Of a stretch of DNA of 62,000 nucleotides, positions 12,701-26,161 are shown in pieces; within the stretch, counting starts at the first letter, position 1, and each line of letters begins with the position of its first letter. The DNA is taken from assembly GCF_964340395.1 (NCBI RefSeq), contig NC_135563.1:20852151-20914150 (forward strand), written 5' to 3'. This DNA comes from Glandiceps talaboti (taxonomy: Eukaryota; Hemichordata; Enteropneusta; Spengelidae). The notes beneath the pieces were generated by a model. The model did no database searches, was not told where the DNA came from, and saw nothing but the letters and a program-made list of their open reading frames with translations. The position numbers were made by a program, and so were the translations under genes.

Positions 12701-15215
12701 TGATGTGCCTAAATATCTTGCTTCTAGATTTACACAGAGACGTTTGATATTACATATGATCTCCACAGCTCATGAAGAGTGCAGAGACCAGACTATTATC
12801 AAAGTTTCAGTTTCCTTAATAGTGGGGAAAATTCAAAAGAGATAAACAAGGAACTTTCTCTGAGAAAGGATTGATCTCATAAAATAGTTGCTTACAATAG
12901 AAGGAATGTTGCTGAATACGAAGCTACACTATTCAAGATATTGTGAGCATAAGGTCTATAAATGAGTAGATGGGGATGAGGTCTATAAATGAATAGATGG
13001 GGATGAGGTCTATACATGAGTAGATGGGGATGAGGTCTATACATGAGTAGATGGGGATGAGGTCTATAAATGAGTAGTTGGGGATGAGGTCTATAAATGA
13101 GTAGATGGGGATGAGGTTATAAATGAATAGATGGGGATGAGGTCTATAAATGAGTAGATGGGGATGAGGTCTATAAATGAGTAGATGGGGATAAGGTCTA
13201 TGAATGAGTAGATGGGGATGAGGTCTATAAATGAGTAGATGGGTATGAGGTCTATAAATGAGTAGATGGGGATGAGGTCTATAAATGAATAGATGGGGAT
13301 GAGGTCTATAAATGAGTAGATGGGTATGAGGTCTATAAATGAGTAGATGGGGATGAGGTCTATAAATGAATAGATGGGGATGAGGTCTATAAATGAGTAG
13401 ATGGGGATGAGGTCTATAAATGAGTAGATGGGATGAGGTCTATAAATGAGTAGATGGGAATGAGGTCTATAAATGAGTAGATGGGGATGAGGTCTATAAA
13501 TGAGTAAATGGGAATGAGGTCTATAAATGAGTAGATGGGGATAAGGTCTATAAATGAGTAGATGGGGATGAGGTCTAAAAATGAGTAGATGGGGATGAGG
13601 TCTATAAATGAGTAGATGGGGACAAGGTCTATAAATGAGTAGATGGGGATGAGGTCTATAAATGAGTAGATAGGGATGAGGTCTATAAATGAGTAGATGG
13701 GGACGGGGTCTATAAATGAATAGATGGGGATGAGGTCTATAAATGAGTAGATGGGGATGAGGTCTATAAATGAGTAGATAGGGATGAGGTCTATAAATGA
13801 GTAGATGGGGATGAGGTCTATAAATGAGTAAATGGGGATGAGGTCTATAAATGAGTAGATGGGGATGAGGTCTATAAATGAGTAGATGGGGATGAGGTCT
13901 ATAAATGAGTAGATGGGGATGAGGTCTATAAATGAGTAGATGGGGATGAGGTCTATAAATGAGTAGATGGGGATGAGGTCTATAAATGAGTAGATGGGGA
14001 TGAGGTCTATAAATGAGTAGATGGGGATAAGGTCTATAAATGAATAGATGGGGATGAGGTCTATAAATGAGTAGATGGGGATGAGGTCTATAAATGAGTA
14101 GATGGGGATGAGGTCTATAAATGAGTAGATGGGGATGAGGTCTATAAATGAGTAGATAGGGATGAGGTCTATAAATGAGAAAAGATGTTGTTATATGCAA
14201 CAGTTAACAAGAGGGTCATCTAATGAATACATGTACATGTCTAGTTATATTTGTATTCATACAGTCAGATGCCACATAGGACCCTGGTAACCTGAGTTGA
14301 CATGTACTGGAGAGTTCATATTTTAATGGGTCATGTTGGACATATAATATATGACCATAGACTAGTCTGTAAGTTATCTCTGTATTTTAGTCCATCCTTA
14401 GAGCACAGCTGTGAATTTAGCTGGTCATATTGTTATCAACTCTTTCACTCACAGTGAATAATTTTGACTTTTGGCCTCATATTTCAAAGAAATATAGAAA
14501 TTGTTCAGTAAATAATTGAAAAATAGGACAAAACTCATTATTCTGTTTCGGAAGAAAGCACTAACTCTGAATGGTAGGTACGGTTACTTTGAATGTGATA
14601 ATGGAAAAGAAAATATTTCATTCAACCAGACAGCAGCTACTGCACTCCATTGACTATTAGCTATATATAGAATTCCAACTCATTTATTTTCAATTTTTTG
14701 TAAGGACTTAAATTGAAAATGAAAAGTAATGTGTAAATACTCTGTAATATTGGTTTGTAGTAGTTTACAGCTGATGTGCATCGAGTCAATAATGAGGACA
14801 AAACAGTTAGAAAGGCTAATCCCTCTACCAGCTGATAGCCAATAGGGGTGATATAAATAGCATGGCTGTTGAAAGTGTCACTGTTCTGGGTTAGGTATCA
14901 CTATAAACTTTTACCGAATGCAGAGGAGTGAATACAAATAGACAGCAAAATGCAAGTCATCTAGCATCAGCTGGTGGGTACCACTTTGGAACAGCATATA
15001 GTCAGGGGTGAAGTGTACACTAATAGGTGTTAAAACCAGTCTGATATTCAACAGGTGTTTGTACTTAAATAGCTTATAGTGACTTTTCACAAGTCAAAAG
15101 TCTTAGTTTGTTTGGCTTAAAGTATAGTCAGCATGGTTCTTGATAGTATATAAGGTGGGTAGAGAGGAATAAATATGGTATATCTGTGAATGATTGGGTA
15201 CCTGTTTAGTAATAG

Positions 15216-15293
<78 letters not shown>

Positions 15294-18200
15294 ATGTGTG
15301 GGGGTGTTAGTATGTGTGTTTGTATGTTACTGTATATGTTTTTCCTCATTTATTCTCTGATAGTTCAATTTGACTTTTTTTTGGTGTACTTTGTGTGTGT
15401 ATGTGCAGATGAAATTATGAGAGGTGAACACAAAGTGAAAGGAGTTTGAAGAGTGAAAGATAGACAAGTTATGACATGAACTGAGGCACTGCACACCATT
15501 CAATAATAGATAGATTACTATAAAACATTACTGCAATGTCTTTTTGTTCTACGTTGAGTGAATATATTACACACACAATGCTAAGTAAGCATTATTGTCT
15601 TCTCTATTGTTCTACAAACAGTGAATAGAGTACACACATAACACAACATGGTATATCAGTTGAACAGACACTACAACTAAATGACTGGTATTTTGCAAAA
15701 AAATGTCTTTCACTAGTTTCAATAAAGATAGGACAAAAAACATCATTCTCTACTTTAAATGAAAGGTGGAAATACCAAATGACAAAGACATCAGAAATAT
15801 TTGTGAAAATGCATGTACTGACAACGTCCAAAGAGATGATCAAACACACACACATAATTAGATATAAAGATATACTCATTAGTATGCAAGCCTAATACGT
15901 CAATCAATCATTCCTCTCAAGATACACACACAAACTGACATATTTCACTAATTTTCTCACACTGTTGTATGTTTTTATCATTTTCATGTTCTCTTATGCA
16001 CCATTTGTAAGTTTGCCTGCTTTAAATGTGTGATGTCTTCAGTTATACATTTATTGTACTATCATAATATTATGTCCAATGAATTGTTAATCTGAGTTAG
16101 TTTATGCTGTAGTTCCTAAATGTGCAAGTCAAACTAGTTAAAAGAGCACTGTTCAAAGTTCAAAGTTCATGAACCAGACTCACTGACATTAATAACATCT
16201 AAGAGTAATTTTGTTTAAACTGTTGCCATTTCTGTTATTCAAGCTGTGGAGAAGTGATGTACTACTCTTGATACCCAACTACAACCCAAAAACCAAAGTA
16301 AAACATTTTCTGTATGTACCACAGTTGTTTATAGCATCCATATCAAGTGTAAAAGTATATTGTTTCATTTGCTAACTGACCACATTAGAAAGGCCACATG
16401 ATAGGCTGGTAAATAAACCAATTGAAACAGTATACTTTTACACTTGATATGAATGCTATAAACGAGAGTAGCACATAGAGAAAGTGCTTTACTTCAGTGT
16501 TACTGGTTGTAAAGTGTTGTCCATGTTTGCCACAATCATTTTATAGCATCCATATCAAGTGAAACATAACACTGGTTGAATTCATTATAACACTAGTGTG
16601 TGGCCTTTCCAACTATAGTCAATGTAAACAATGTTGTCAGCTAACAAACAACAAATTGATTACAGTGAAATGAGAGTGCCACAACTGTCATTATCTGTGT
16701 AGCTCTAAGTGAGATGTAGGCATGGTATGACATTGAATGTTTACTCTCTTAGTCATTTTATGACCATTTTGTGATTTGTACTGGTAACATTGGTTACAGA
16801 TTGGTTACATTGAGAAACACCACATACTATATATAATAGAATACTTTTACACTTGATATGGATGCTATAAATGATTGTGACAGGCAGGGAAAATGCTTTA
16901 GTGGGACAGAAAGCATGATTTAATTACTAGAAATGTGAAGTTCAAAGTAGAGACAATAAGAGCTTTGTCTTGGGTCAAATTCAGTAAGAATGTGAATGCA
17001 CCAGAAAACAAAGGAAATACAATTTGTGTAGTTTATGGCATATTGTATGAAACAATTATTGTTATTTGACCTGAAAAATCAAGGTCAATGACTGCATGTC
17101 AAAGGTCAGGTATAAATATTGTGACAATTATGAATTTATGGAAATATATAGTTGTCTTTCAGTAACATTTAAGTACACGTGTGTGAATATGCACTTCATA
17201 GGGGTCAGGGGTCACCTTACTGCTTAGTTTGAATGAAATCAGCCTGTGCATGACTGTGAAACAGCTGTGCACAGTAACATGCACAGATGCAGGTATGGTG
17301 GCTTTGTGCACATGGTGGCCTTCTAAACAGTGAAACCCTGGCTATTGTAAACACTGCACCCAAGTGGTATATTAACATGCACTGATGCAGGCAGGGTAGT
17401 CTGTATGAATGTGGTGGCCTTCCAAACCCAGCTATCATGAACACTGCCCCCAAGTGGTACCATAATTGGCAGAGTGGCAGAGTGGACTGTGTAGTAGCTA
17501 TCTATTCCTGTAAACACTGCCACCTAGTGGTATACTAACGTGCACAGATGCCGGGGGGGGGGGGGGGGGGGTACTCCCACCTATTGGGTATACGTATATG
17601 TGCTGCCCTTTGAGGTAGGGTTTTTCGCTCTTTGGTCTAACATGGGTACTGTCTTTTGAGAGCTAATGAGTCTAAAATGGGTCCACATTTCACATTTTTT
17701 TATTTTGTTTGGTCTAAAATGGGGTCCTAGAAGGCGACGAGTTCAGGATTTTCCCCTGCTAATTCACTGGTTGAGATAGCATTGGCCACACACCCCTACC
17801 AGACCTGGCCAGTGGCACCCTCCCGGCTCATATGCAGGCAAGGTAGTCTGTGAATATCATGGCCTTACAAACCCAGATATCAATACTGCCCCCAAGTGGT
17901 ACCCATAACCATGATAACTGGCGGCATGGACTTTGCATTAGCTATCTATTATTGTAAACACTGCCCCCTAGTGGTACACTAACATGTGCAGATGTAAGGT
18001 GGGTGGACTTTGCAGCAGGGGCATGTTCAAAAGATATAACGTTTTAACATTGTTTGGCCAGGATGACCTAGCCCTCTCCTGGATAATATTGTGCATGTTG
18101 CATATGAAAAACAAAAGACGGTGGTACATTCAAACAGAAAATCACCACATTTTGTGTAGATTCAGCATTTATCACTGACAAGACATCAGGCTGATTTTAA

Positions 18201-21200
18201 TTATACCAGTTAGTACAGACACTTCGGAGAATTCAAAAGGAACTAACAGATAACTTACCTTCAGGCTGATTTTGATTATACCAGTTAGTACAGACACTTT
18301 AGAGAACTCAACAGCACTAAAAATCTCTATCCTCTCAGAAAACAATTTTTGTATATTACTCAACAGACTGGTATCCATGGTACTGTAAACATAAACAACA
18401 AACGTTTGATAAGTCTATTGTTGACAGTCTGCTGGTATCCATGGTACTGTAAACATAAACACTTGATATGAATGCTTTAAATGAGTGTAGCACATAGAGA
18501 AAGTGCTTTACTACAGTGTCACTCATTATAGTCAACACCCGTATATTATTAACAGTATACTAACACTGACTTAGTATACAAAAATGACACTGCACGCAGT
18601 ATGCCAGAGTTGAACATCTGCATTTTTTAGTTATCCGAATTGATAGTATGTCTACCATAATTCAATGATTTTATTTGATAATCTAAATTGTTTGAAATCT
18701 TCATCAAATTGTCAGTGTAATTTAATACAGAGGATTGCCATTGGGCCCCCTCACTGAGTTGTGATCCCAGCAAACCACCAAAAACATAAAGTTACAGACT
18801 GTGTCCCTCACCAAATACCATAAAGTTACAGACTGTGTCCCTCACCTAACACCATAAAGTTACAGACTGTGTCCCTCACCTAACACCATAAAGTTACAGA
18901 CTGTGTCCCTCACCTAACACCATAAAGTTACAGACTGTGTCCCTCACCTAACACCATAAAGTTACAGACTGTGTCCTTAATGACTGACTTACTTTGATGG
19001 GGCATAGTTAACCTGTCTTGATTTTGACCTAACTGCACTATAACTGAATGTTCTTTTACTGGAATCACTACTGTGAGCTTTACGAGTTCCTTCTTCGTAC
19101 AAGAATCCAACTTGGCTGTCGATAGACGTGATGTCTTCCACCACTCGCTTCATAACCGCACGTACATTACGAGGTTCAATTGTATTTAACCAATCACGAG
19201 TCTCCACACTTTTCCGTAACATCTAAGTTGCGAAAAAACAAAATTCATTGGTGAGAAATGATCATGACATTTGCATAGCTGATGACATTCTATGCCAGTC
19301 GCAGAGCATGACACAAATTTACACTGATGTACCTGCTGACTTTTGAGAGAAAGCAAGTGATTGGTGGATGCACAATCACTAAAATCAACTGGTATAGCAT
19401 TTTCTGATACCATAATGACAAAGTTCTTTCAAACTGGAAGAAGCTGATAACTTGAAAATGTGTAAGGCTGGAAAATCTCTTTCACTGTTTTGAACTCTTT
19501 AGAAACATATTCAAAATGTTCAAAGAAAATGATTCTTATATACAGGACTGGAAATTGCAACAAAATTGTAATGTGCAACAATAGTTCAAACAACATGGGC
19601 TACAATCTAGGATTGAAAATATGAACTTTGACCTAGCTTACCTGTGAGATAGTGAGTCCTTGGAATTTCACATAATGGTTTAACAGTCTCTGTGCTGTAT
19701 CTTTGGTTTCATTACTTAACTCTGTTACAGAGGTCACTTTACATTTGTCATCAACCATAAACTGTTCATCTGCACATAAAAGCTGAAAATGTTTGAAGAG
19801 AGTGTAAATATTTACAGGAGCTTGATTTATTCTGAAATATGCAAGTGAAAATATGGATGTAGATATCACTTCAAGGATGTGATCTCTGCCCACTAAAAAT
19901 GTACTATCAATTCTTGATAGCTGAAATAGAATATTACTGCCCAGGTGCATCATAAAAATAATGAACATTTGATTTCTTGGTCGACACCATAACTTCTTCT
20001 CCACACACTTCCCATGTGTTACTATAGGCATACATGAAAATACGTTGACTTTCTCGTTCTATTTTGACCCTCAGCATGAGGTGAAATGCTATTGCAGGTA
20101 CTGAGAATAAGTCAATCTCCTTGTTCTATTTTGACCTGCTTGCATGAGGTAAAACACTATTGCAGGTAATGAGAATTGTGAAACAGTCAGGTTAACCAGA
20201 TGGCTAGAATACACACACAAATGATTTTCTTTCCAATTCTTCTTTTGAAATCCTGTCAGCACTTTTCATTGCAATGTCAGTAAGAACTATTTTTGTCATT
20301 AACTAGAACATGCTTTGTTGGTTTTCAGCCATGAGAAAACATAATTTGCTATAAAATACATGCTATTCTCATACATGCTTTCTCAGAAAATTCTAAAGAG
20401 GTCAAAGGTTATTTTCAGGTCAGAGGTCATGATTTTGTCTTACCAAGTAGCCAACTGTGGATGAACCAAAGTCTTGTAGTAATCTAGACAACAAAAGTAG
20501 TAAAGCTGGTGGTGCTGAACTCTTGTCTCCACTGCCATCACATAATTCCTGTCAGGGACAACATAACAACATTTGACAATCATTATCATGGCAATCACAG
20601 ACACATACGGTTCTTTGCACTGATAATGCTTGCTTCTGTACTTGTAATGAAAGCACAGTTGCAGAGTACATGGGGAGCACTTGTGCAAATACCCCCATAT
20701 TTTCACAGATTGCACAACTGCTCAGCTACAGTTCAAAGTTGTTGTCAGTGAAAACTACTAGTATAGAATGATGACAAACTAACAAAAAATTGTTTTGATT
20801 ATATAAAAGCTAATTCACAAGATTTACAGTTTGAAATCAAATACACATATTCTAAGATAACGTACAAAATATAACCAGCTTTATGTACATGTAGTCTATT
20901 GTTTCATCTGTTGAGATAGTTCCTAACGAAAGTACTACTTGATACTTACCTGGGCTACACTGTTGATATGTCTTAGAAATCCTACCACTAACAATTCTCT
21001 AACGTCTCTAGAACAGAATGGACCTCGGAAATATGGTGCATGTGCAAATGTGATGTCATTGGCTATGAAACCCTGATGATAAAAAAATCAAAAAGAAAGA
21101 CAGTTTATAAACATGACATATGATTCTACACTACATGACAGCTCAGTGTGTTCTCTGGGATATTTAGTATGAAGTCTGAAAGACGGGTGACTCTTATCAG

Positions 21201-24200
21201 TTGTTATTTGTTTGCAGTCTAATGTTGAACATTCCCTTTCCTGAAGGTACAGCTTTTCACATTTGACAGTCAGAATCAGAAGTCAACTGACTGCTTTGAT
21301 ACAACTTTGACGTTTGACTGAATGGTTTTGAGATGACAATTTCATTTCATGAAGCAGGATCTTTAATATTATGAGAGGGCTTTGAACTCCTGTAACCATG
21401 ATCAGGGCAAACACTGACACCTAATTTTTCATCTTTATGAAAATGATGTGAATGTACAGTTAGATAAATCAAATCTGTTTAATGTAGGTGATAATGAAGC
21501 ATTTTAGTTAAAGTTTGCATTGTTTTATATTAAATTCCCAATGATAGACACAAACATTTGTTGGAAATTATTCATTGCATCTCTTCTCAGCTTTGTGTAC
21601 ATTCAACATTAGTCTATGAATTTAAATAACATTTAACAACATGCTCAGTTTCATCTAGAATTTCCTTGAATGGTGTTTGTTTACTGTAATTACCTGTAAA
21701 TTGGCCAGTACTTGTTTGAGTTGATCTATGATAGATGATGCCGTGGTATTGAGTACTTCTGATAAATTGGCTGAATCTTGCTTTGTTAAAAGTCTAGGTG
21801 CACATAATGTTTGTCTGGCATCTGTTAGAGTATCTGAAATGATAATCACATAGACATCAATTATAACTATATTTGGTATTTACTTCCTGGTTCAATTGAT
21901 TAACTAGGTCATACAATACATAATGGTATGCAGTTAATAAATCCATCACTTCAAGAGAAGAATATAAGACACATAGAGAAATCTTACAGAAAATATAAAT
22001 AATATCAAATTGAAATTGAAATGAGTGAACCAAAAGTTCCTATTTTCGTTGCTATGATAATCAAGAATTTAGAATGTCATGCAGTAGGCATTTCACATAG
22101 AAACGAAGTCACCATAGAGGGAACACTTAACATAGAAATTCATGATTGATGGCTTGGTATAAGGAGTAGGTATAAGGAGTGAGCCATTACATTGTAATGG
22201 TGAGTCTAGATAATATAGAGACTATCATAGATGGTACACTTTCCATACAGATTTACCATACATGGCACACTTCAAAGTCACGATGTGGCACTTAAAACAG
22301 AAAATTGCCACAAATGGTGCACTTCATAAAGATCAACAGATAGCCATTCTCACTATTTACCTCCAAAATGCTGTCGTAATTTCGTTGTGTAATGATGCAC
22401 TCTATCTTGAGCTGCCTTGGAGACAATTTCGGTTCCTTTATCCATTATATTGCATTCTGGGAGTAATTTATTTATAGCTTGTAAGCGTCTATGAAATCGA
22501 TCTAGCGCCCTCACAAGGATCGTATTGTCACCAGTTTCTTTCTGTCAAAATATTAAAATTAGAAAACACAGTTCAGGTGGGTCATCTTACTGTCATGTGA
22601 TAGTGTCATGTGTTGTCATCATATTTACATAGCCATTGTCATGATATAGATCTTTTTGAAGATGATCTAATGGTAAAGATCATTACAAATGAATGGTTGC
22701 ACAGTTAAGATCAAATTTCATGATCTTGTTACGTAGTATATACATTGTGACAGTTTCATGCATGAGTTACAATGTGTCAACTTGTGTGTCAGTTTCTTGT
22801 GTGGGTTACAATGTGTCAAACTTGTGTGTCAGTTACTGCACCACTTCTCAACAAAACATGCAAGACTGTTTTTTGTCAGTGATAATGAGCATACATTTAA
22901 AATGTTTGTCAAATCTGCTCAAAGAATGAAAACTACTTTACTAGTTTTACTTCCACTGTATACAGGTACTTGTTAGCTGTCAATGTACTACCCTTACCTC
23001 AGCTTCAACTCTCTCTTGGATGAATTGGAAGTAGGATTCCATTCTGGAGTTAACAAACTTTCCAAGTTTGACATGTGCAATTCTTTCTAGTTCTTGTTGA
23101 TCACAATCTCTGTAACAACAAAGAAATATCATTTATTTAGTTACTGAGATCTATGTTATACTTACTAGATATAGACAGTAATATACAGTAATATACAAAC
23201 AGGCCAAGTCTGTACCACAGAGGGCGCTGTAATTCCTTGAAATACGTGATGCAGGGCACTGTAAAAAGAGGTCCTATCCACTGACCACCTGGGACAATGA
23301 GAGCTGTCAATTCATATACTAATATGTACCTTTCGGTGTAACATTTCTTAAGCATTGTTATATTAATTTGCTGACAAAGAACATTTATTTTTAGTGATTT
23401 GAACAGAATATCAAGAAAAATGTGACATATGTTAACAATAGTACTGCTTCTCACTTGTTTTATTTTATTTCTAAATAAATGTAATTTCATTGTAATGGCC
23501 AGTAACCGTGTTATGGAAGTACAGTTACTAGATGAATGAAAAGGCCTCATCTCAAAAATAGGCAACTGATACCCTGATGCCTGTCTATTGTCATGGCAAC
23601 TGATACACTGATGTCTGTTTATTGCCATGGCAATTGATACTCTTATTCCTATACATCTCCATGACAACTGATACTCACTGTGATGCCTGTCTGTTGACAA
23701 ACAATTCTTTGTATGATGCAATCATCAGACACATATTACTGAGGAATGTGTTACAGCTATGGTCAATAAACTCTAGAACGTCCTGTAGAGTGAACACAAT
23801 AAACAATAGATCACATGTAAATAACTTATAGTGACACAAAAATACATTCACTTACAAACTGTTGTCTTTTTATGGAAATATGTGTCACATAATTTTCATT
23901 CATGACAAATCTAAAAAAATCAAAGTACTGCATAATGATAGTCATCTTTATCTCATCTGGAATACTGAGATATTTCTATTACTATAATAATAATAATAAT
24001 AATAATAATGTTGGTTTCTTATATAGCGCTTTCCCACACCGTGCTCAAAGCGCTTTACAATTATTACCCCTGGCTCGGATCAGAACGGCACAACGGCCCT
24101 TTAGTCTTCCTCAACTCCCCGGGGAGCATACAATCCATTGCAGCCATTTAAGCGCATAGGATTAAAGCCTTCACATTGCAACCTACATCCTACCAGGTCC

Positions 24201-26090
24201 CCAGTTATAGAGCTGGGTTGACTGAGGCACAGTCGTGGTTCAAATCTTGCCCAAGGACTTTAGCCACTCAGAAACAAACAGCAGGCAGCGACGGGGCTCA
24301 AACCTGCAACCTGTAGATTCCAAGCCGGTCACCCTAACCATTCACCCATCATGACTCCACTATGACAACTGCATACTAGTATTTACAATCACCCTATATT
24401 TGTAACACTTACCATTGGTATATTTCTCAATGCTTGTTCAATTTCACTAACCATTTATTTGTAACACTTACCATTGGTATATTTCTCAATGCTTGTTCAA
24501 TTTCACTTACCATTTATTTGTAACACTTACCATTGGTATATTTCTCAATGCTTGTTCAATTTCACTAACCATTTATTTGTAACACTTACCATTGGTATAT
24601 TTCTCAATGCTTGTTAAATTTCACTAACCATTTAATATTTGTAACACTTACCATTGGTATATTTCTCAATGCTTGTTCAATCTCTTGACTATCCGTAGTT
24701 GGTAAACTAACAGTGCTACCAGTTTTTAGTTTCAACTGAGATTCCATCTCTAACAAGTCCTCATCCAACTTTTGCTGAGAACTATACAGAAACAAAGTAA
24801 GTAATTATAACACAACATACATGAGTTCAGCTTTTGTTGAGCACTGTACAAAAACAAAGAACACAACAAGGTACATCAAAATTCCAGCTTTATCACACCA
24901 TTGTAGTACACTCCTGACAATGCGGATTAGATAAGTTAATATTTGGGGATTTTTTTTATACTTTCGTGGGTAGTAATTTCATTTGATACTATGAACCCAT
25001 AGTACATGTACATTCATTATTGTATGCAACAAGGTATTGTACAAGAGTCTATCTTTTATGCACAATACAAGAATCTTAGATGATACATACAGAAATAGAT
25101 TTTGTACATGCTATAATAGGATCGTTTTGATAATCAATAAACATTTAGACAAAGTCAGACAATTTCATGTGCAAGCCTTGAAGGTAGATATAATTATAAC
25201 AAATCAAATATAGTCATTTAGATTTGGTAAAGTAAGTTTAACCTGTATGTATACTTACTGTAAGAGGAATTCATCACACAGTTCATCAGCTGGTTCTTTG
25301 AGTTGTAGCAACAAATCTACACATTCTGTTAACTGCTTAGGTGTTGACTGTAAAAGACATTAAACATGTCAGCCTTTACAAGTACATCTAAATCGGTTTG
25401 AATCCTGATGTAGAATTGAATTTGTTTTCTGCTGTTAACTGTAACCCACATTACCAATGGTTCTGTCTTTTGTCTCTGAGTTATCTGGTTATGATTCATT
25501 TTAGTGTGTTACTTTATAATATCATTGCCAACAACAGATATGTATACAGTGTTGACCATGTTCTGATAGTTGAAGGTGCTCCAATTTTGGGCACTGTATT
25601 TTTTATCATGTTTATACCATTGTACAAGATGTACAGCAGTATACACATAATTTAGTGTATATCACTTACATACTCTTCAGAGTGTAAAGTATTGGTATAC
25701 CTCCTGTATGTAACAAAACTCACGCAAATACACCAGTTATTGCTACTGCAGCTCGTATTATGTGAACTGATAACTTCATTTTAAGTAACTTATCTTATTT
25801 TATGTTTACTTCAGTGTTCAGAACTTTATATACATGTGACACTTACTTCATTATCTCTGAACTGTTCTCTGAGTTGAGTTCTCAATTCTGCAATGATTTC
25901 ATTACAATCAGATTGTATTCCATAAAATGATGGCATGTGCTGGTACTGCTGTAGTACAGCCCTGGCTTTGGTGTAGTATCTCACAGCCTGACTGTATGCC
26001 TTCATTTCAATACACTTCTTTAGTCTGGCAGGCAGTTCAAACAGGAATTGAAGCTGTTAAGATACAATATAATATCATGTCAGTCATTTT

Positions 26091-26161
<71 letters not shown>

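Noticed and set aside
13091-14200. 369-codon minus-strand frame of nine-residue repeats
   Set aside because: It is the translation of the 27-bp minisatellite; no conserved flanks or splice structure support a protein.
18172-18258. Second [11 protein letters not shown] block as an extra VPS51 exon
   Set aside because: It lacks a usable donor and ends in a stop a few codons on; best seen as a tandem copy of the real exon end.
23137-23721. 194-codon minus-strand frame
   Set aside because: It overlaps the true VPS51 exon 8 out of frame; the correct frame there encodes [20 protein letters not shown].
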